From the NCBI RefSeq assembly GCF_008710155.1, contig NZ_VYPZ01000002.1, positions 248,001-312,000 on the forward strand: a DNA stretch of 64,000 nucleotides, given 5' to 3'. Every line of letters starts with the position of its first letter. The first letter of the stretch is position 1. Position numbers and translations under genes: made by a program. Below the pieces are notes generated by a model. It made no database searches and was not told the origin of the DNA. It saw only the letters and a list, made by a program, of their open reading frames with translations. This DNA is from Sphingobium limneticum (GTDB taxonomy: Bacteria > Pseudomonadota > Alphaproteobacteria > Sphingomonadales > Sphingomonadaceae). Positions 1 through 7,917 of this stretch are shown one piece after another.

Positions 1-464
1 CGCAGCTTTTCGCCTTCCACGGCGCGCGAAGCGCCCATTGGCAGGCTGTCGATCATGCTGTTACCGTCGGGCGCGCTCTTGGGCAGGCCCTGGGCGGCGA
101 GCATCATCTTCGCCTTGAAATAGTCGCCTTCGCCCACGGTCATGCCGCCGCTATTGTCGAAGTCATACTTGATGCCATTCTGGTCCAGCACCTGCGCGAC
201 GGCCGACTTGTCGGTATCGGGCAGGGCGCGGAACAGATCGCGCTGCGGCGGTTCGCGCAGCGCGAGCCAGGCCGCGCCGGCCACCGCGACGGTGCCGATC
301 AGGCCGAGCAGCGGCAGGCTCTTTGCCACGGCGGGTTGCTTGATGAAGCCGGTGAAGCGCGCCTTGAGCGCGTCCATGCCCTTGGCTCCGTTCCCGAAGG
401 CGGCGCTGGAGGGGAGAGCAGGCGCGGATGCGCCGACATTGGTGCTGAGTGCGTTCTCGCTCAT
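1..464 (-). CDS. fliF: Flagellar MS-ring protein FliF, N-terminal part
   Basis: Only the first 154 or so codons are in the window; the gene runs off the left edge. FliF forms the inner-membrane MS ring on which the rod and C-ring are built. The visible part starts with about 45 polar residues, followed by one hydrophobic segment (around residues 49-68, rich in Leu, Gly, Ala and Val) and then the ring-building region beginning with an RDLF-R-LPD stretch and a conserved block around DFDNSGG. The ATG lies 3 bases downstream of the fliE stop, so the two are translationally coupled. The order activator-fliE-fliF is the usual one. The identification rests on the first third of the protein plus context. 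Confidence 0.88.
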   Translation of the reverse strand, partial: MSENALSTNVGASAPALPSSAAFGNGAKGMDALKARFTGFIKQPAVAKSLPLLGLIGTVAVAGAAWLALREPPQRDLFRALPDTDKSAVAQVLDQNGIKYDFDNSGGMTVGEGDYFKAKMMLAAQGLPKSAPDGNSMIDSLPMGASRAVEGEKL

Positions 465-467
465 GGT

Positions 468-830
468 TTAAACCGGCATGCTCATAATGTCCTTATAGGC
501 GGACAGGAGTTTGTTGCGGACCTGAAGGGTCGCTTCGAAGCTGACCGACGCCTGCTGTTTGGCCAGCATGACGGCGGCGATGTCGGTGGTTTCGCCACGC
601 TCGAACGAGGCCGCTGCCTCACCCGCCTGATTTTGCAGGCCGTTGACCTGTTGCAGCGCGCTGTTGAGCGCATCGGTAAAGCCGCCGGGCGCGGTGCCCT
701 GCGGTCCGCCGACGCCGGGCGCGCCGACCGTGCCGGTCGAGGCGACGTCGCGCAGGGCCGCATTTTTCTGCAGGATGGCGTTGCGGATCGCCATCACGCT
801 GTCGGTCGGGGAAACGCCGTTGATAGCCAT
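468..830 (-). CDS. fliE: Flagellar hook-basal body protein FliE
   Basis: A 120-residue protein of normal FliE length. FliE is the adaptor between the MS ring and the proximal rod and is exported by the flagellar type III apparatus. The C-terminal half carries the FliE signature: an amphipathic helix with NGLQNQAG, then a region with AAVMLAKQQASVSFEATLQ and a C-terminal YKDIM stretch. The N-terminal half is low-complexity and Gly/Ala/Pro rich, as is common in this family. The ATG is preceded by a GGAGGG-like ribosome site and lies 15 bases after the sigma-54 activator gene, with fliF following immediately, so the three form one operon. Confidence 0.93.
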   Translation of the reverse strand: MAINGVSPTDSVMAIRNAILQKNAALRDVASTGTVGAPGVGGPQGTAPGGFTDALNSALQQVNGLQNQAGEAAASFERGETTDIAAVMLAKQQASVSFEATLQVRNKLLSAYKDIMSMPV

Positions 831-845
831 GGTTCAACCCTCCCT

Positions 846-2117
846 TTATGCTGCGGCCAGCTCACGCATTTCGGCGAGCCGATAGCGAAGCGTGCGTTCG
901 GAAATGCCCAGCTTGCGGGCGGCGGCGGCGCGATGACCATCGGTTTCGCGCAGGGCGATCCGGATGGCTTCGAGTTTGCTGTGATGGGCGACGTCGCGCA
1001 GGCGGACCGGCTCGACCGGGATGGACGCCGGCGCGATGATCGGCGCGACGACGCGCAGCGGCTGTGGCGCGCCGGTCAGGTGCAGGTCGTCCGCCTCGAT
1101 CATCATGCCGTCGCGCAACACCAGCGCGCGCTGAAGCACATTGCCCAGTTCGCGGGCGTTGCCGCGCCAGTTGTGGGCGCTGAGCTTGTCCATGGCGGCG
1201 GCGGTCGGCCATACGAACGGCGCCTTGCCCATATCCTGATGACGCAGCAGCATGGCGGCGGCGATCGCGGCGACGTCGCCGGGACGTTCGGCCAGCGGGC
1301 GCAGTTCCAGCGGCATGACGTTGAGGCGCCAGTAGAGGTCTTCGCGGAAGCGGCCGGCAGCGACTTCACCTGCCAGATCGCGGTTGCAGGCCGCGATGAT
1401 GCGGACATTGACCGGCACCGGATGGGTCGCGCCGACGGGGAGGACTTCGCCTTCCTGCAGGGCGCGCAGCAGCTTGGACTGGAGCGAGAGCGGCAGTTCG
1501 GCGATTTCGTCGAGGAAGAGCGTACCGCCGTCGGCGGCCAGGAACAGACCTTCCGAGGCGTTGGACGCGCCGGTGAAGCTGCCCTTCTTATGACCGAACA
1601 GCATCGCTTCCATCATGGTTTCGGGCAGCGCGGCGCAGTTGACGGCGATAAAGTCGTGAGCGGTGCGACCCGATTGGGCGTGGAGGAAGCGCGCCATGCC
1701 TTCCTTGCCGGTGCCGGTGTCGCCCTGAATGAGGACGGTCGCATCGCTGCGAGCGACGCGGCCGGCCAGCGTCATCAGACGCGCGCTGCCGCTGTCGCCG
1801 ACCGCGGGAACCGATGCCGGGCGAACGAGTTCAGCGATCAGGGCAAAGGCAAAACCCATGTCCGCGATGCCGAATGCGACGCGGGCCGGCAGGCCGTTGG
1901 CGGCAGCGATCAGCGACGGCGCGCCATCGATGACATTGATGAGTATGTCGCGATGCGTGGCATGACCGATTTCGGTGGCCAGCAATATGCGCCGGTCGTC
2001 CCGTTCACGGGGGCTGGCGGCGTCGACGATACGAACGGTGTAGTAGGCATTCTCAAGCCAGTGCTGCAAGCCCGGAAGAAGCGCGCAGACCCCACGGCTC
2101 ACGTCAAGCATAGACAT
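846..2117 (-). CDS. Sigma-54-dependent flagellar transcription activator (FlbD/FleQ type)
   Basis: An enhancer-binding protein of about 423 residues. A central AAA+ domain carries Walker A GDTGTGKE, a GSFTGA loop that contacts sigma-54 (usually GAFTGA), Walker B GGTLFLDE and an arginine-finger region with FREDLYWRLNV. The C-terminus is a Fis-type helix-turn-helix (AAARKLGISERTLRYRL). The N-terminal ~110 residues show no convincing receiver aspartate pocket, so activation by phosphorylation is doubtful. Start choice is uncertain: the ATG at 2117 has a GGGG site, but a GTG at 2156 with AAGGGGG upstream is also possible. It is the obvious activator for the sigma-54 sites seen before slt, flgA, flgB and flgG. 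Confidence 0.9.
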   Translation of the reverse strand: MSMLDVSRGVCALLPGLQHWLENAYYTVRIVDAASPRERDDRRILLATEIGHATHRDILINVIDGAPSLIAAANGLPARVAFGIADMGFAFALIAELVRPASVPAVGDSGSARLMTLAGRVARSDATVLIQGDTGTGKEGMARFLHAQSGRTAHDFIAVNCAALPETMMEAMLFGHKKGSFTGASNASEGLFLAADGGTLFLDEIAELPLSLQSKLLRALQEGEVLPVGATHPVPVNVRIIAACNRDLAGEVAAGRFREDLYWRLNVMPLELRPLAERPGDVAAIAAAMLLRHQDMGKAPFVWPTAAAMDKLSAHNWRGNARELGNVLQRALVLRDGMMIEADDLHLTGAPQPLRVVAPIIAPASIPVEPVRLRDVAHHSKLEAIRIALRETDGHRAAAARKLGISERTLRYRLAEMRELAAA

Positions 2118-2156
2118 GAACAGACCCCATGTTTTGGGCGGTTTGTGCCCCCGCAC

Positions 2157-2378
2157 GCCCCAACCCCCTTCGATGGTTAATAAATACCCGTTCTGTGGTT
2201 ATCAGATAGTTAACGCGACACGGCAGCTTGCCGCAGTGCGGCAGGTTTTTTCCGGCAAAAGCGGCAATTTTTTCCACCTTAGTCTAATCCGCGCGCGTCG
2301 CACGCACGGTGCGCCCGCGTAAGGGCCTTTGCGAACCCCATGATTCGCACCTGTTTCGAAAAAAATCGACGTCGCGAC
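2157..2378. promoter_or_regulatory. Intergenic control region between the activator gene and fliC, with GCGGCA repeats
   Basis: No gene is seen here. The stretch contains a perfect 7-1-7 palindrome, TGCCGCA-G-TGCGGCA (2229-2243), and close by CCGGCAAAAGCGGC (2252-2265), which repeats the GCGGCA half-site. The second motif resembles, from memory, the ftr enhancer bound by Caulobacter FlbD. A role as a binding site for the divergent activator is inference. I found no correctly spaced GG-N10-GC sigma-54 element in this region. Confidence 0.4.
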
Positions 2379-2405
2379 TAAAAGCTTCCCGCACCCCGCC
2401 GTTAT
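2379..2405 (+). promoter_or_regulatory. Sigma-28 (FliA) type promoter of fliC
   Basis: TAAA (2379-2382), exactly 15 bases, then GCCGTTAT (2398-2405). The flagellar sigma-28 consensus is TAAA-N15-GCCGATAA, so the -35 and spacing are perfect and the -10 differs at two or three positions. It lies about 70 bases before the flagellin start. FliA is encoded in this window at 7171-7902. Confidence 0.75.
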
Positions 2406-2473
2406 CCCCTTTCGAGGCCGCAAGCGCTCTGACTGATGGCAGCGACCTGATATTGAATTGGAAAGGGAACACC

Positions 2474-3301
2474 ATGACTGTTATCGCAACCAACACCGCA
2501 GCGCTGCGCTCCGCCAACGCTTCGACCGCCGCCACCAAGGCTCTGGGCACCGCAATGGAACGCCTGTCGACCGGCAAGCGCATCAACAGCGCCAAGGACG
2601 ACGCCGCTGGCCTGGCCATCGCATCCAGCATGACCGCCCAGATCCGCGGCATGACCCAGGGCGTCCGCAACGCCAATGACGGCATCAGCCTCGCCCAGAC
2701 GGCGGAAGGCGCGCTCGGCGAAGTCGCCAACATGGTTCAGCGTATGCGTGAATTGACCGTCCAGGCGATCAACGGCACCAACGACACCGACGCCAAGACC
2801 AACATCAAGGCGGAAATGGATCAGCTGTCCACGCAGATCACCGACACGCTGGCCAACACCAAGTTCAACGGTACGGCACTGTTCGTCGGCACCACCGACA
2901 CGAAGATCCAGGCCGGCGCCAATGCAGGCGACTCGGTGACGATCAAGGCGAGCAACCTGTCCGCCAGCGCCGACATCACCGCCATCGCCGGCGCCACCGC
3001 CGCCGCCGTGGACGTGACCACCGCGACCGACGCCGACCTTGCCAAGTTCGACACCGCGCTGAACACCATCTCGACGACCCGCGCCGACCTGGGTGCCGTC
3101 CAGAACCGCCTGGAATCGGCGGTCAGCAACCTGACGAACAACATCACCAACCTGACGGACGCCCGCAGCCGCATCGAAGACGCCGACTTCTCGGCCGAAA
3201 CGACCGCGCTCGCCAAGCAGCAGATCCTGAGCCAGGCCTCCACCGCGATGCTGGCCCAGGCCAACCAGAGCCAGCAGGGCGTGCTGAAGCTGATCGGCTA
3301 A
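2474..3301 (+). CDS. fliC: Flagellin
   Basis: A 275-residue flagellin, the filament subunit. The N-terminal D0/D1 part is typical (ATNTAALRS, then the [21 protein letters not shown] block and [16 protein letters not shown]), and so is the C-terminal D1/D0 part ([28 protein letters not shown], ending in GVLKLIG). Between them there is only a short Ala/Thr/Asp-rich linker, so the surface-exposed D2/D3 domains are essentially missing. Enteric flagellins are nearly twice as long. The ATG at 2474 with AAGGGAACACC upstream was chosen over an in-frame extension to 2309. The gene is monocistronic: a sigma-28 promoter in front and a row of hairpins behind. Confidence 0.96.
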   Translation: MTVIATNTAALRSANASTAATKALGTAMERLSTGKRINSAKDDAAGLAIASSMTAQIRGMTQGVRNANDGISLAQTAEGALGEVANMVQRMRELTVQAINGTNDTDAKTNIKAEMDQLSTQITDTLANTKFNGTALFVGTTDTKIQAGANAGDSVTIKASNLSASADITAIAGATAAAVDVTTATDADLAKFDTALNTISTTRADLGAVQNRLESAVSNLTNNITNLTDARSRIEDADFSAETTALAKQQILSQASTAMLAQANQSQQGVLKLIG

Positions 3302-3316
3302 ACCCGACACAAAATT

Positions 3317-3391
3317 GGTCGGCTGAGGTATTGGTCACCGCCAGCCGACCATGGTGCCCCCGGCACATCAACAGTCCCCACCGTGCCGGGG
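3317..3391 (+). terminator. Two tandem hairpins after fliC
   Basis: The first is GGTCGGCTG (3317-3325) pairing with CAGCCGACC (3342-3350). The second is CCCCGGCAC (3358-3366) pairing with GTGCCGGGG (3383-3391). Neither has a clear T-run, so they may stabilise the flagellin mRNA 3' end rather than terminate. Confidence 0.5.
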
Positions 3392-3421
3392 TCACACCTT
3401 CGATCGAACGACCAGCTTTTA

Positions 3422-3459
3422 GAAGCCTCCGTCCCCCCGGGCGGAGGCTTCTTCATTAT
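3422..3459 (+). terminator. Rho-independent terminator
   Basis: GAAGCCTCCG (3422-3431) pairs with CGGAGGCTTC (3442-3451), followed by a moderately T-rich TTCATTAT tail. It is the third hairpin downstream of fliC and the best terminator candidate. Confidence 0.65.
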
Positions 3460-3480
3460 AGCGCCTGTCGGCGCAGAACC

Positions 3481-3556
3481 GCACCGGCCCTCTCCCCCAC
3501 CCGGCCACCCAACGGCAGTATCATATGGGTGGCCGGGTGGGGGAGAGGGCCGGTGC
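3481..3556. repeat. 30-bp perfect inverted repeat
   Basis: Bases 3481-3510 are exactly complementary to 3527-3556, with a 16-base loop. The arms are G+C-rich and read as GGGTGGCCGGG plus TGGGGGAGAGGG in the right arm. It lies between the fliC terminators and opgG. It is probably a dispersed intergenic repeat; no coding potential was seen. Confidence 0.85.
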
Positions 3557-3634
3557 CGCCTTCGAAAGGCGCGGTCACGCGCATTTCCAGACGAACCCCG
3601 GATACAAGTCTTGGCTCGGTCGTTTTCCGGGTCC

Positions 3635-5134
3635 ATGATGAACGCCATGACACAGATCGACCGGCGCGCGATGATCGCCGCCTCCGCCGCCGCCCTGCTT
3701 TTGCCCGACACGCTATTGGCGCAGACCAGAGGTGCCGCTTTCTCCTGGGACAAGCTGATCGCGTCGGCACAGCGCCTGTCGCGCACGCCCTATAAAGAAG
3801 TGCCGCGTCATCCCGGTGCGGCGAAGGTCGATTATATAGCGCAGCATGAAGCGCGGTTCCGCGACGAGCGCACCTTGTGGAACGACCTGCCGGGCGATAC
3901 CGGCATACGCTTCTTTCCCTTGTCGCAATATTCGACCCAGCCGGTGCAGATCTCGACCGTCGAGAATGGGCGCGCTACGCCCCTTCGCTACGATCCGACG
4001 GTGTTCGACATGCCAGCCGACAATGCCGTCGCCAAGCTGGGGCCGGATGCGGGCTTTGCCGGTTTCCGCATCATGAACGCCAAGCGCGACGGCGACTGGC
4101 TGTCCTTCCTGGGCGCCAGCTATTTCCGCGCGCCCAGTCCGCAGAAGCAGTTCGGCATGTCCGCGCGCGGGATCGCGATCAACACCAGCCTGCCGGGCAA
4201 GGAGGAATTTCCCGCCTTCACCCATTTCTGGCTGGAGCGCACCGGCAATAGCAGCGTGACCATCTATGCGCTGCTGGACGGCGCATCGATCACCGGCGCC
4301 TATCGTTTCGTCAGCAGCCTGGGGCCGGACGGGGTGAAGCAGGATATCACCGCCGCGCTCTTCCCCCGTCGCCCGATCCAGGAACTAGGGCTGATGCCGA
4401 TGACCAGCATGTTCTGGTATAATCAGGCGAACCGGACGCAGGGCACCGATTGGCGCCCGGCCGTGCATGACAATGACATGCTGTCGATCGCCGGTGCCGA
4501 CGGGACGGCGCATGTCCGCCCGATCGTGAACCCGTCCGCCCCGCATTTCAGCGCCTTTACCGAAGTCAGCCCCAAGGGGTTCGGCCTGTTGCAGCGCGAT
4601 CGCGATTTTAGCCATTATCAGGATGACGGCGTCTTCTACGATCGTCGCCCTTCGCTCTGGGCCACGCCGAATACGCCATGGGGCAAGGGGCAGGTGCGGC
4701 TCTACGCCTTCCCCACCGACAGCGAATATACCGACAATGTCTGCGCCTATTGGACGCCGGACGGCGCGGCGCGGCCGGGCAGCCGGATCGACGCCAGCTA
4801 TCATCTAGACTGGTCGGCTGCGCGCGCGCCGGCGTCGGCGGGCCTGGCCATCGTCCAGAATGTGTGGCGCGGCCATAGCGAGCAGAAGGGCGCGGAAAAG
4901 CTGGTGATCGATTTTGCCGGCGTGGCTGCCGATCCCAAGCCCGACATCTGGGTCGATGTGAGCGGCGGCACGATCGCCAAGCAGGCGGGCTATCCGGTGC
5001 TGGGGCAGGATCGTCTGTTCCGCACGGTGCTTGATGTCGTGCGTCCACAGGGTAAAGCGGTCGATGTCCGGCTGCAATTGCGATCGGGCGATCGCGCGCT
5101 CAGCGAATATGTCCATTATCCGATGGGTGCGTAA
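3635..5134 (+). CDS. opgG: Periplasmic glucan biosynthesis protein OpgG/MdoG
   Basis: A 499-residue exported protein of the MdoG family, needed to build osmoregulated periplasmic glucans (branching of the beta-1,2 backbone in the periplasm). The N-terminus has DRRAMIAASAAALLLP, a twin-arginine-like signal ending near LLAQ. Family blocks visible include the FFPLSQYS region, the FLGASYFRA and GLAINT-like stretches, and the central MTSMFWY. It is 62 bases ahead of opgH, its usual partner. Two adjacent ATGs (3635, 3638) and one at 3647 are possible starts and none has a strong ribosome site. The pair is inserted between flagellar operons, plausibly reflecting the link between glucans and motility. 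Confidence 0.92.
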   Translation: MMNAMTQIDRRAMIAASAAALLLPDTLLAQTRGAAFSWDKLIASAQRLSRTPYKEVPRHPGAAKVDYIAQHEARFRDERTLWNDLPGDTGIRFFPLSQYSTQPVQISTVENGRATPLRYDPTVFDMPADNAVAKLGPDAGFAGFRIMNAKRDGDWLSFLGASYFRAPSPQKQFGMSARGIAINTSLPGKEEFPAFTHFWLERTGNSSVTIYALLDGASITGAYRFVSSLGPDGVKQDITAALFPRRPIQELGLMPMTSMFWYNQANRTQGTDWRPAVHDNDMLSIAGADGTAHVRPIVNPSAPHFSAFTEVSPKGFGLLQRDRDFSHYQDDGVFYDRRPSLWATPNTPWGKGQVRLYAFPTDSEYTDNVCAYWTPDGAARPGSRIDASYHLDWSAARAPASAGLAIVQNVWRGHSEQKGAEKLVIDFAGVAADPKPDIWVDVSGGTIAKQAGYPVLGQDRLFRTVLDVVRPQGKAVDVRLQLRSGDRALSEYVHYPMGA

Positions 5135-5196
5135 AGGGAACCGTCGGCCTGCCCAGCGGTTCCATCACCTTGGGTCAAACGGGACGGGTCTTTTGA

Positions 5197-7086
5197 ATGA
5201 CGGGGAACGGAGGCGTTCAAGCGCCGCACGGCGATGCGGAAGGCGAGCCGTTGGCGCGCGCCTTTGAACATGTGCCGGCGGAAACTCCGCTGGCGATGCC
5301 CGAGCAGGATTTCGGCACGAAGCCGGCGATGACCATGCGCCGGCCGCTCAATATCGACATCTGGGCGCGGCGATTGCTGGTCGTACTGCTGGCATTGCTC
5401 CCCGCCGCGATGGCCGGACATGAGATGCGCCAGTCGATCGGTCTGGACGGCATCGATTGGATGGAGGGCCTCTATCTTGCCCTGTTCATCCCCCTCTTCG
5501 CCTGGATCGCCTTCGGCTTTGCGACGGCGATGATCGGCTTCCTGTTGCTGACCGTGGGCAAAGGGCGCAGCGTCACGCCGCGCCCGCTCAATCCCGCAAC
5601 CCCGCTCAAGGGCAAGACCGCCATCCTGCTGCCGGTGTGCAACGAGGATTTTCTGGGCGTGCTGGGCCGGCTGTCGATCATGGAACGGTCCTTGGCGCAG
5701 GTGATGGGCGGCGAGCGGTTCGAATTTTTCATCCTGTCCGATTCCAACGTGGAAAGCGGCGAAGTGGAACGGCGCGCCTATCAGGAAATGCGCGACTCCT
5801 TCTCCCGACCGGTTCATTATCGTCGCCGGGCGCTGAATATCGGCCGCAAGCCCGGCAATATCGCCGAGTGGGTGCAACGCTTCGGCGGCGGCTATGATTA
5901 TATGGTCGTGCTGGACGCGGACAGCGTGGTCAGCGGCCAGACGATGGCGCGCCTGGCCGCTGACATGGAGCGGCATCCGCATGTCGGCCTGATCCAGACA
6001 GTTCCTACGGTGATGGGCGCGGCCACTTTGTTCGCGCGCTGGCAGCAATTTGCCAGCCGCCTGTTCGGCCCGACATCGGCCGCCGGCATGATCTGGTGGG
6101 CCGGTTCCGAAGGCATGTTCTGGGGCCATAATGCCATCGTGCGCGTGAGCGCCTTTGCCGAGAGTTGCGGCCTGCCGGAATTGCCGGGCCGCGCGCCGTT
6201 TGGCGGGCATATTTTGAGCCACGATATGCTGGAGGCCGCACTGCTGCGTCGGCGCGGCTGGGACGTGCATATGGTCACGGCCGACGACAGTTTCGAAGAA
6301 TTCCCGCCGTCCATGCCCGACCTGTTCACCCGCGACCGGCGCTGGTGCCAGGGCAATATCCAGCATGTGCCGTTGCTGGTGAAGATCAAGGGGTTGCACC
6401 CGGTCAGCCGATTCCAGCTGCTGGTCGGCGCATCGGCCTATTGCACGTCGCCATTATGGCTGTTGCTGATGCTGGTCGTGCTGGGTGGCGCGATCAGCGG
6501 GCTGTGGCCGCCGACGGCCGTGCTGCCTTCGGGCGGGTTGCTGGCACTGACCGTGGTGCTGCTATTCGGGCCAAAGATATTGGCGATATTGTGGGCCATG
6601 GCCGATCCGGCCCGGCGCATCGGTTTTGGCGGCGCAGCGCGGATGACGCGCGGCGTGATCGTCGACATCATCCTGTCGATCCTGATGGCGCCGGTGGCGA
6701 TGCTGACCCAGACGATCAACCTGTTCGGCATATTGATGGGCAAGAAGGCGAGCTGGAACGGGCAGACCCGCGACCGCGACGGCATGGCCATCACCAGCGC
6801 GATCTGGCTGTTCAAATGGCATTTGTTGCTGGGCGCGGTACTGACCGCGATGGCGGTGAAGGCCGGCAGCCTGGGCTGGATGTCGCCGGTGGTCGCCGGC
6901 CTGTTCGCTGCGCCGGTGCTGGCGGCGGTGACGGCGCGCAAGGATCTGGGCCGACGGGCGGAAGAAAGCGGCCTGTTCGAAGTCGCCGATCCATGGTGGC
7001 GGACGCAAAGCTATCGCCCGCTCCGCTTTCGCTGGCCGACCACCGATGGCCGGCCGGTCGGGCCGCTGCCGGCGAACGACGAATAA
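5197..7086 (+). CDS. opgH: Glucans biosynthesis glucosyltransferase OpgH/MdoH
   Basis: A 629-residue inner-membrane glycosyltransferase, family 2, that polymerises the glucan backbone from UDP-glucose. The cytoplasmic N-terminus is followed by two membrane segments (about residues 65-120), a catalytic domain with ILLPVCNED, the donor-site VLDADS and the processivity motif RRWCQGN (Q-x-x-R-W type), and then several hydrophobic segments from about residue 410 to 600. The length is shorter than the E. coli enzyme (about 850) because the N- and C-terminal extensions are reduced. It follows opgG on the same strand. Confidence 0.94.
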   Translation: MTGNGGVQAPHGDAEGEPLARAFEHVPAETPLAMPEQDFGTKPAMTMRRPLNIDIWARRLLVVLLALLPAAMAGHEMRQSIGLDGIDWMEGLYLALFIPLFAWIAFGFATAMIGFLLLTVGKGRSVTPRPLNPATPLKGKTAILLPVCNEDFLGVLGRLSIMERSLAQVMGGERFEFFILSDSNVESGEVERRAYQEMRDSFSRPVHYRRRALNIGRKPGNIAEWVQRFGGGYDYMVVLDADSVVSGQTMARLAADMERHPHVGLIQTVPTVMGAATLFARWQQFASRLFGPTSAAGMIWWAGSEGMFWGHNAIVRVSAFAESCGLPELPGRAPFGGHILSHDMLEAALLRRRGWDVHMVTADDSFEEFPPSMPDLFTRDRRWCQGNIQHVPLLVKIKGLHPVSRFQLLVGASAYCTSPLWLLLMLVVLGGAISGLWPPTAVLPSGGLLALTVVLLFGPKILAILWAMADPARRIGFGGAARMTRGVIVDIILSILMAPVAMLTQTINLFGILMGKKASWNGQTRDRDGMAITSAIWLFKWHLLLGAVLTAMAVKAGSLGWMSPVVAGLFAAPVLAAVTARKDLGRRAEESGLFEVADPWWRTQSYRPLRFRWPTTDGRPVGPLPANDE

Positions 7087-7135
7087 AATCGCGTTTCGCG
7101 GCGTAGGACGGTTCGATCGATAGGGTTGGACTGGG

Positions 7136-7156
7136 CCCCGGCCTTCGCCGGGGAAC
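7136..7156. repeat. GC-rich dispersed palindrome (CCCCGG...CCGGGG)
   Basis: CCCCGG-CCTTCG-CCGGGG followed by AAC. The same core occurs at 52759, 55162, 56970 and as a half copy near 57021. It lies between convergent opgH and fliA, where it could act as a bidirectional hairpin. Confidence 0.6.
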
Positions 7157-7170
7157 AGAAAGATGTTGGA

Positions 7171-7902
7171 TCAGTCGTCCCAGTCGCGCAGTTTCTCACG
7201 CAGCTTGTCGAGCGCGGCCTTCTTGATCTGGCAGACGCGCGCGGCGCCGATGTCCAGCGTATGACCGATTTCCTCCAGGTTCATTTCCTCGACGAAATAG
7301 AGTTGCAGGACCATCGCCTCACGCTGGGGCAATTCGCCGATGCAGCCGGCCAGCGCCTTTTTGAGCGACTCTCGCTCCATGATGTCGTCGGCACGGTCCT
7401 CCACATCGGCGAACCACATGGACTGGTCCGAATAGACTTCGTCCATGCTGGTGTGCTGGACCATCTCGACGCTGTCGGCGATCTCGCGATAGGCGGCCGG
7501 TTCCAGCCCCATGTCGGTGGACATTTCCGCTTCGGTCGGCAGGCGGCCAAGCTTCTGCTCCAGCCGGTTGCGTACCTTGGCAAGTTCTTTCCGCTTGGCC
7601 ATTGCCGACCGGCAAATTGTTGCCTGCCGCCGCAGATGGTCGATCATCGCGCCGCGTACGCGCAACTGGGCATAGGCGGCAAAGCCAAGGCCGCGATCCT
7701 CGAAACTGTTGGCGGCCTCCACCAGCGCGACCATGCCGATCTGAAGCAGATCCTCCACCTCGATCGCGGTCGAGACGCGGCCATGGACATGCCAGGCGAT
7801 CTTGCGCACCAGCGGCATATATTGGCGGGCGAGCCGCTCCGGGCTGTTTTCACCGGGCTTGGCATATGTATGAGCGCCAGCCGAAATCTTGTTCATATAC
7901 AT
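7171..7902 (-). CDS. fliA: RNA polymerase sigma-28 factor FliA
   Basis: A 243-residue sigma-70 family factor directing late flagellar promoters such as fliC. Region 2 is visible in ARQYMPLVRKIAWHVHGR and VEDLLQIGMVALVEA, with FAAYAQLRVRGAMIDHLRR matching the FliA region 2.4 style. Region 4 carries the helix-turn-helix around MNLEEIGHTLDIGAARVCQIKK. The ATG is preceded by AGGAGGG; a second ATG two codons on is possible. It is 15 bases downstream of flhA in a slt-flhA-fliA operon. FlgM (11339-11614) should be its anti-sigma factor. Confidence 0.95.
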   Translation of the reverse strand: MYMNKISAGAHTYAKPGENSPERLARQYMPLVRKIAWHVHGRVSTAIEVEDLLQIGMVALVEAANSFEDRGLGFAAYAQLRVRGAMIDHLRRQATICRSAMAKRKELAKVRNRLEQKLGRLPTEAEMSTDMGLEPAAYREIADSVEMVQHTSMDEVYSDQSMWFADVEDRADDIMERESLKKALAGCIGELPQREAMVLQLYFVEEMNLEEIGHTLDIGAARVCQIKKAALDKLREKLRDWDD

Positions 7903-7917
7903 GGCTCAACCCTCCTT

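Noticed and set aside
2205..2235. Sigma-54 promoter for fliC (GACACGGCAGCTTGC)
   Set aside because: GA instead of GG and 11 rather than 10 bases before GC; the sigma-28 element at 2379 is far better.
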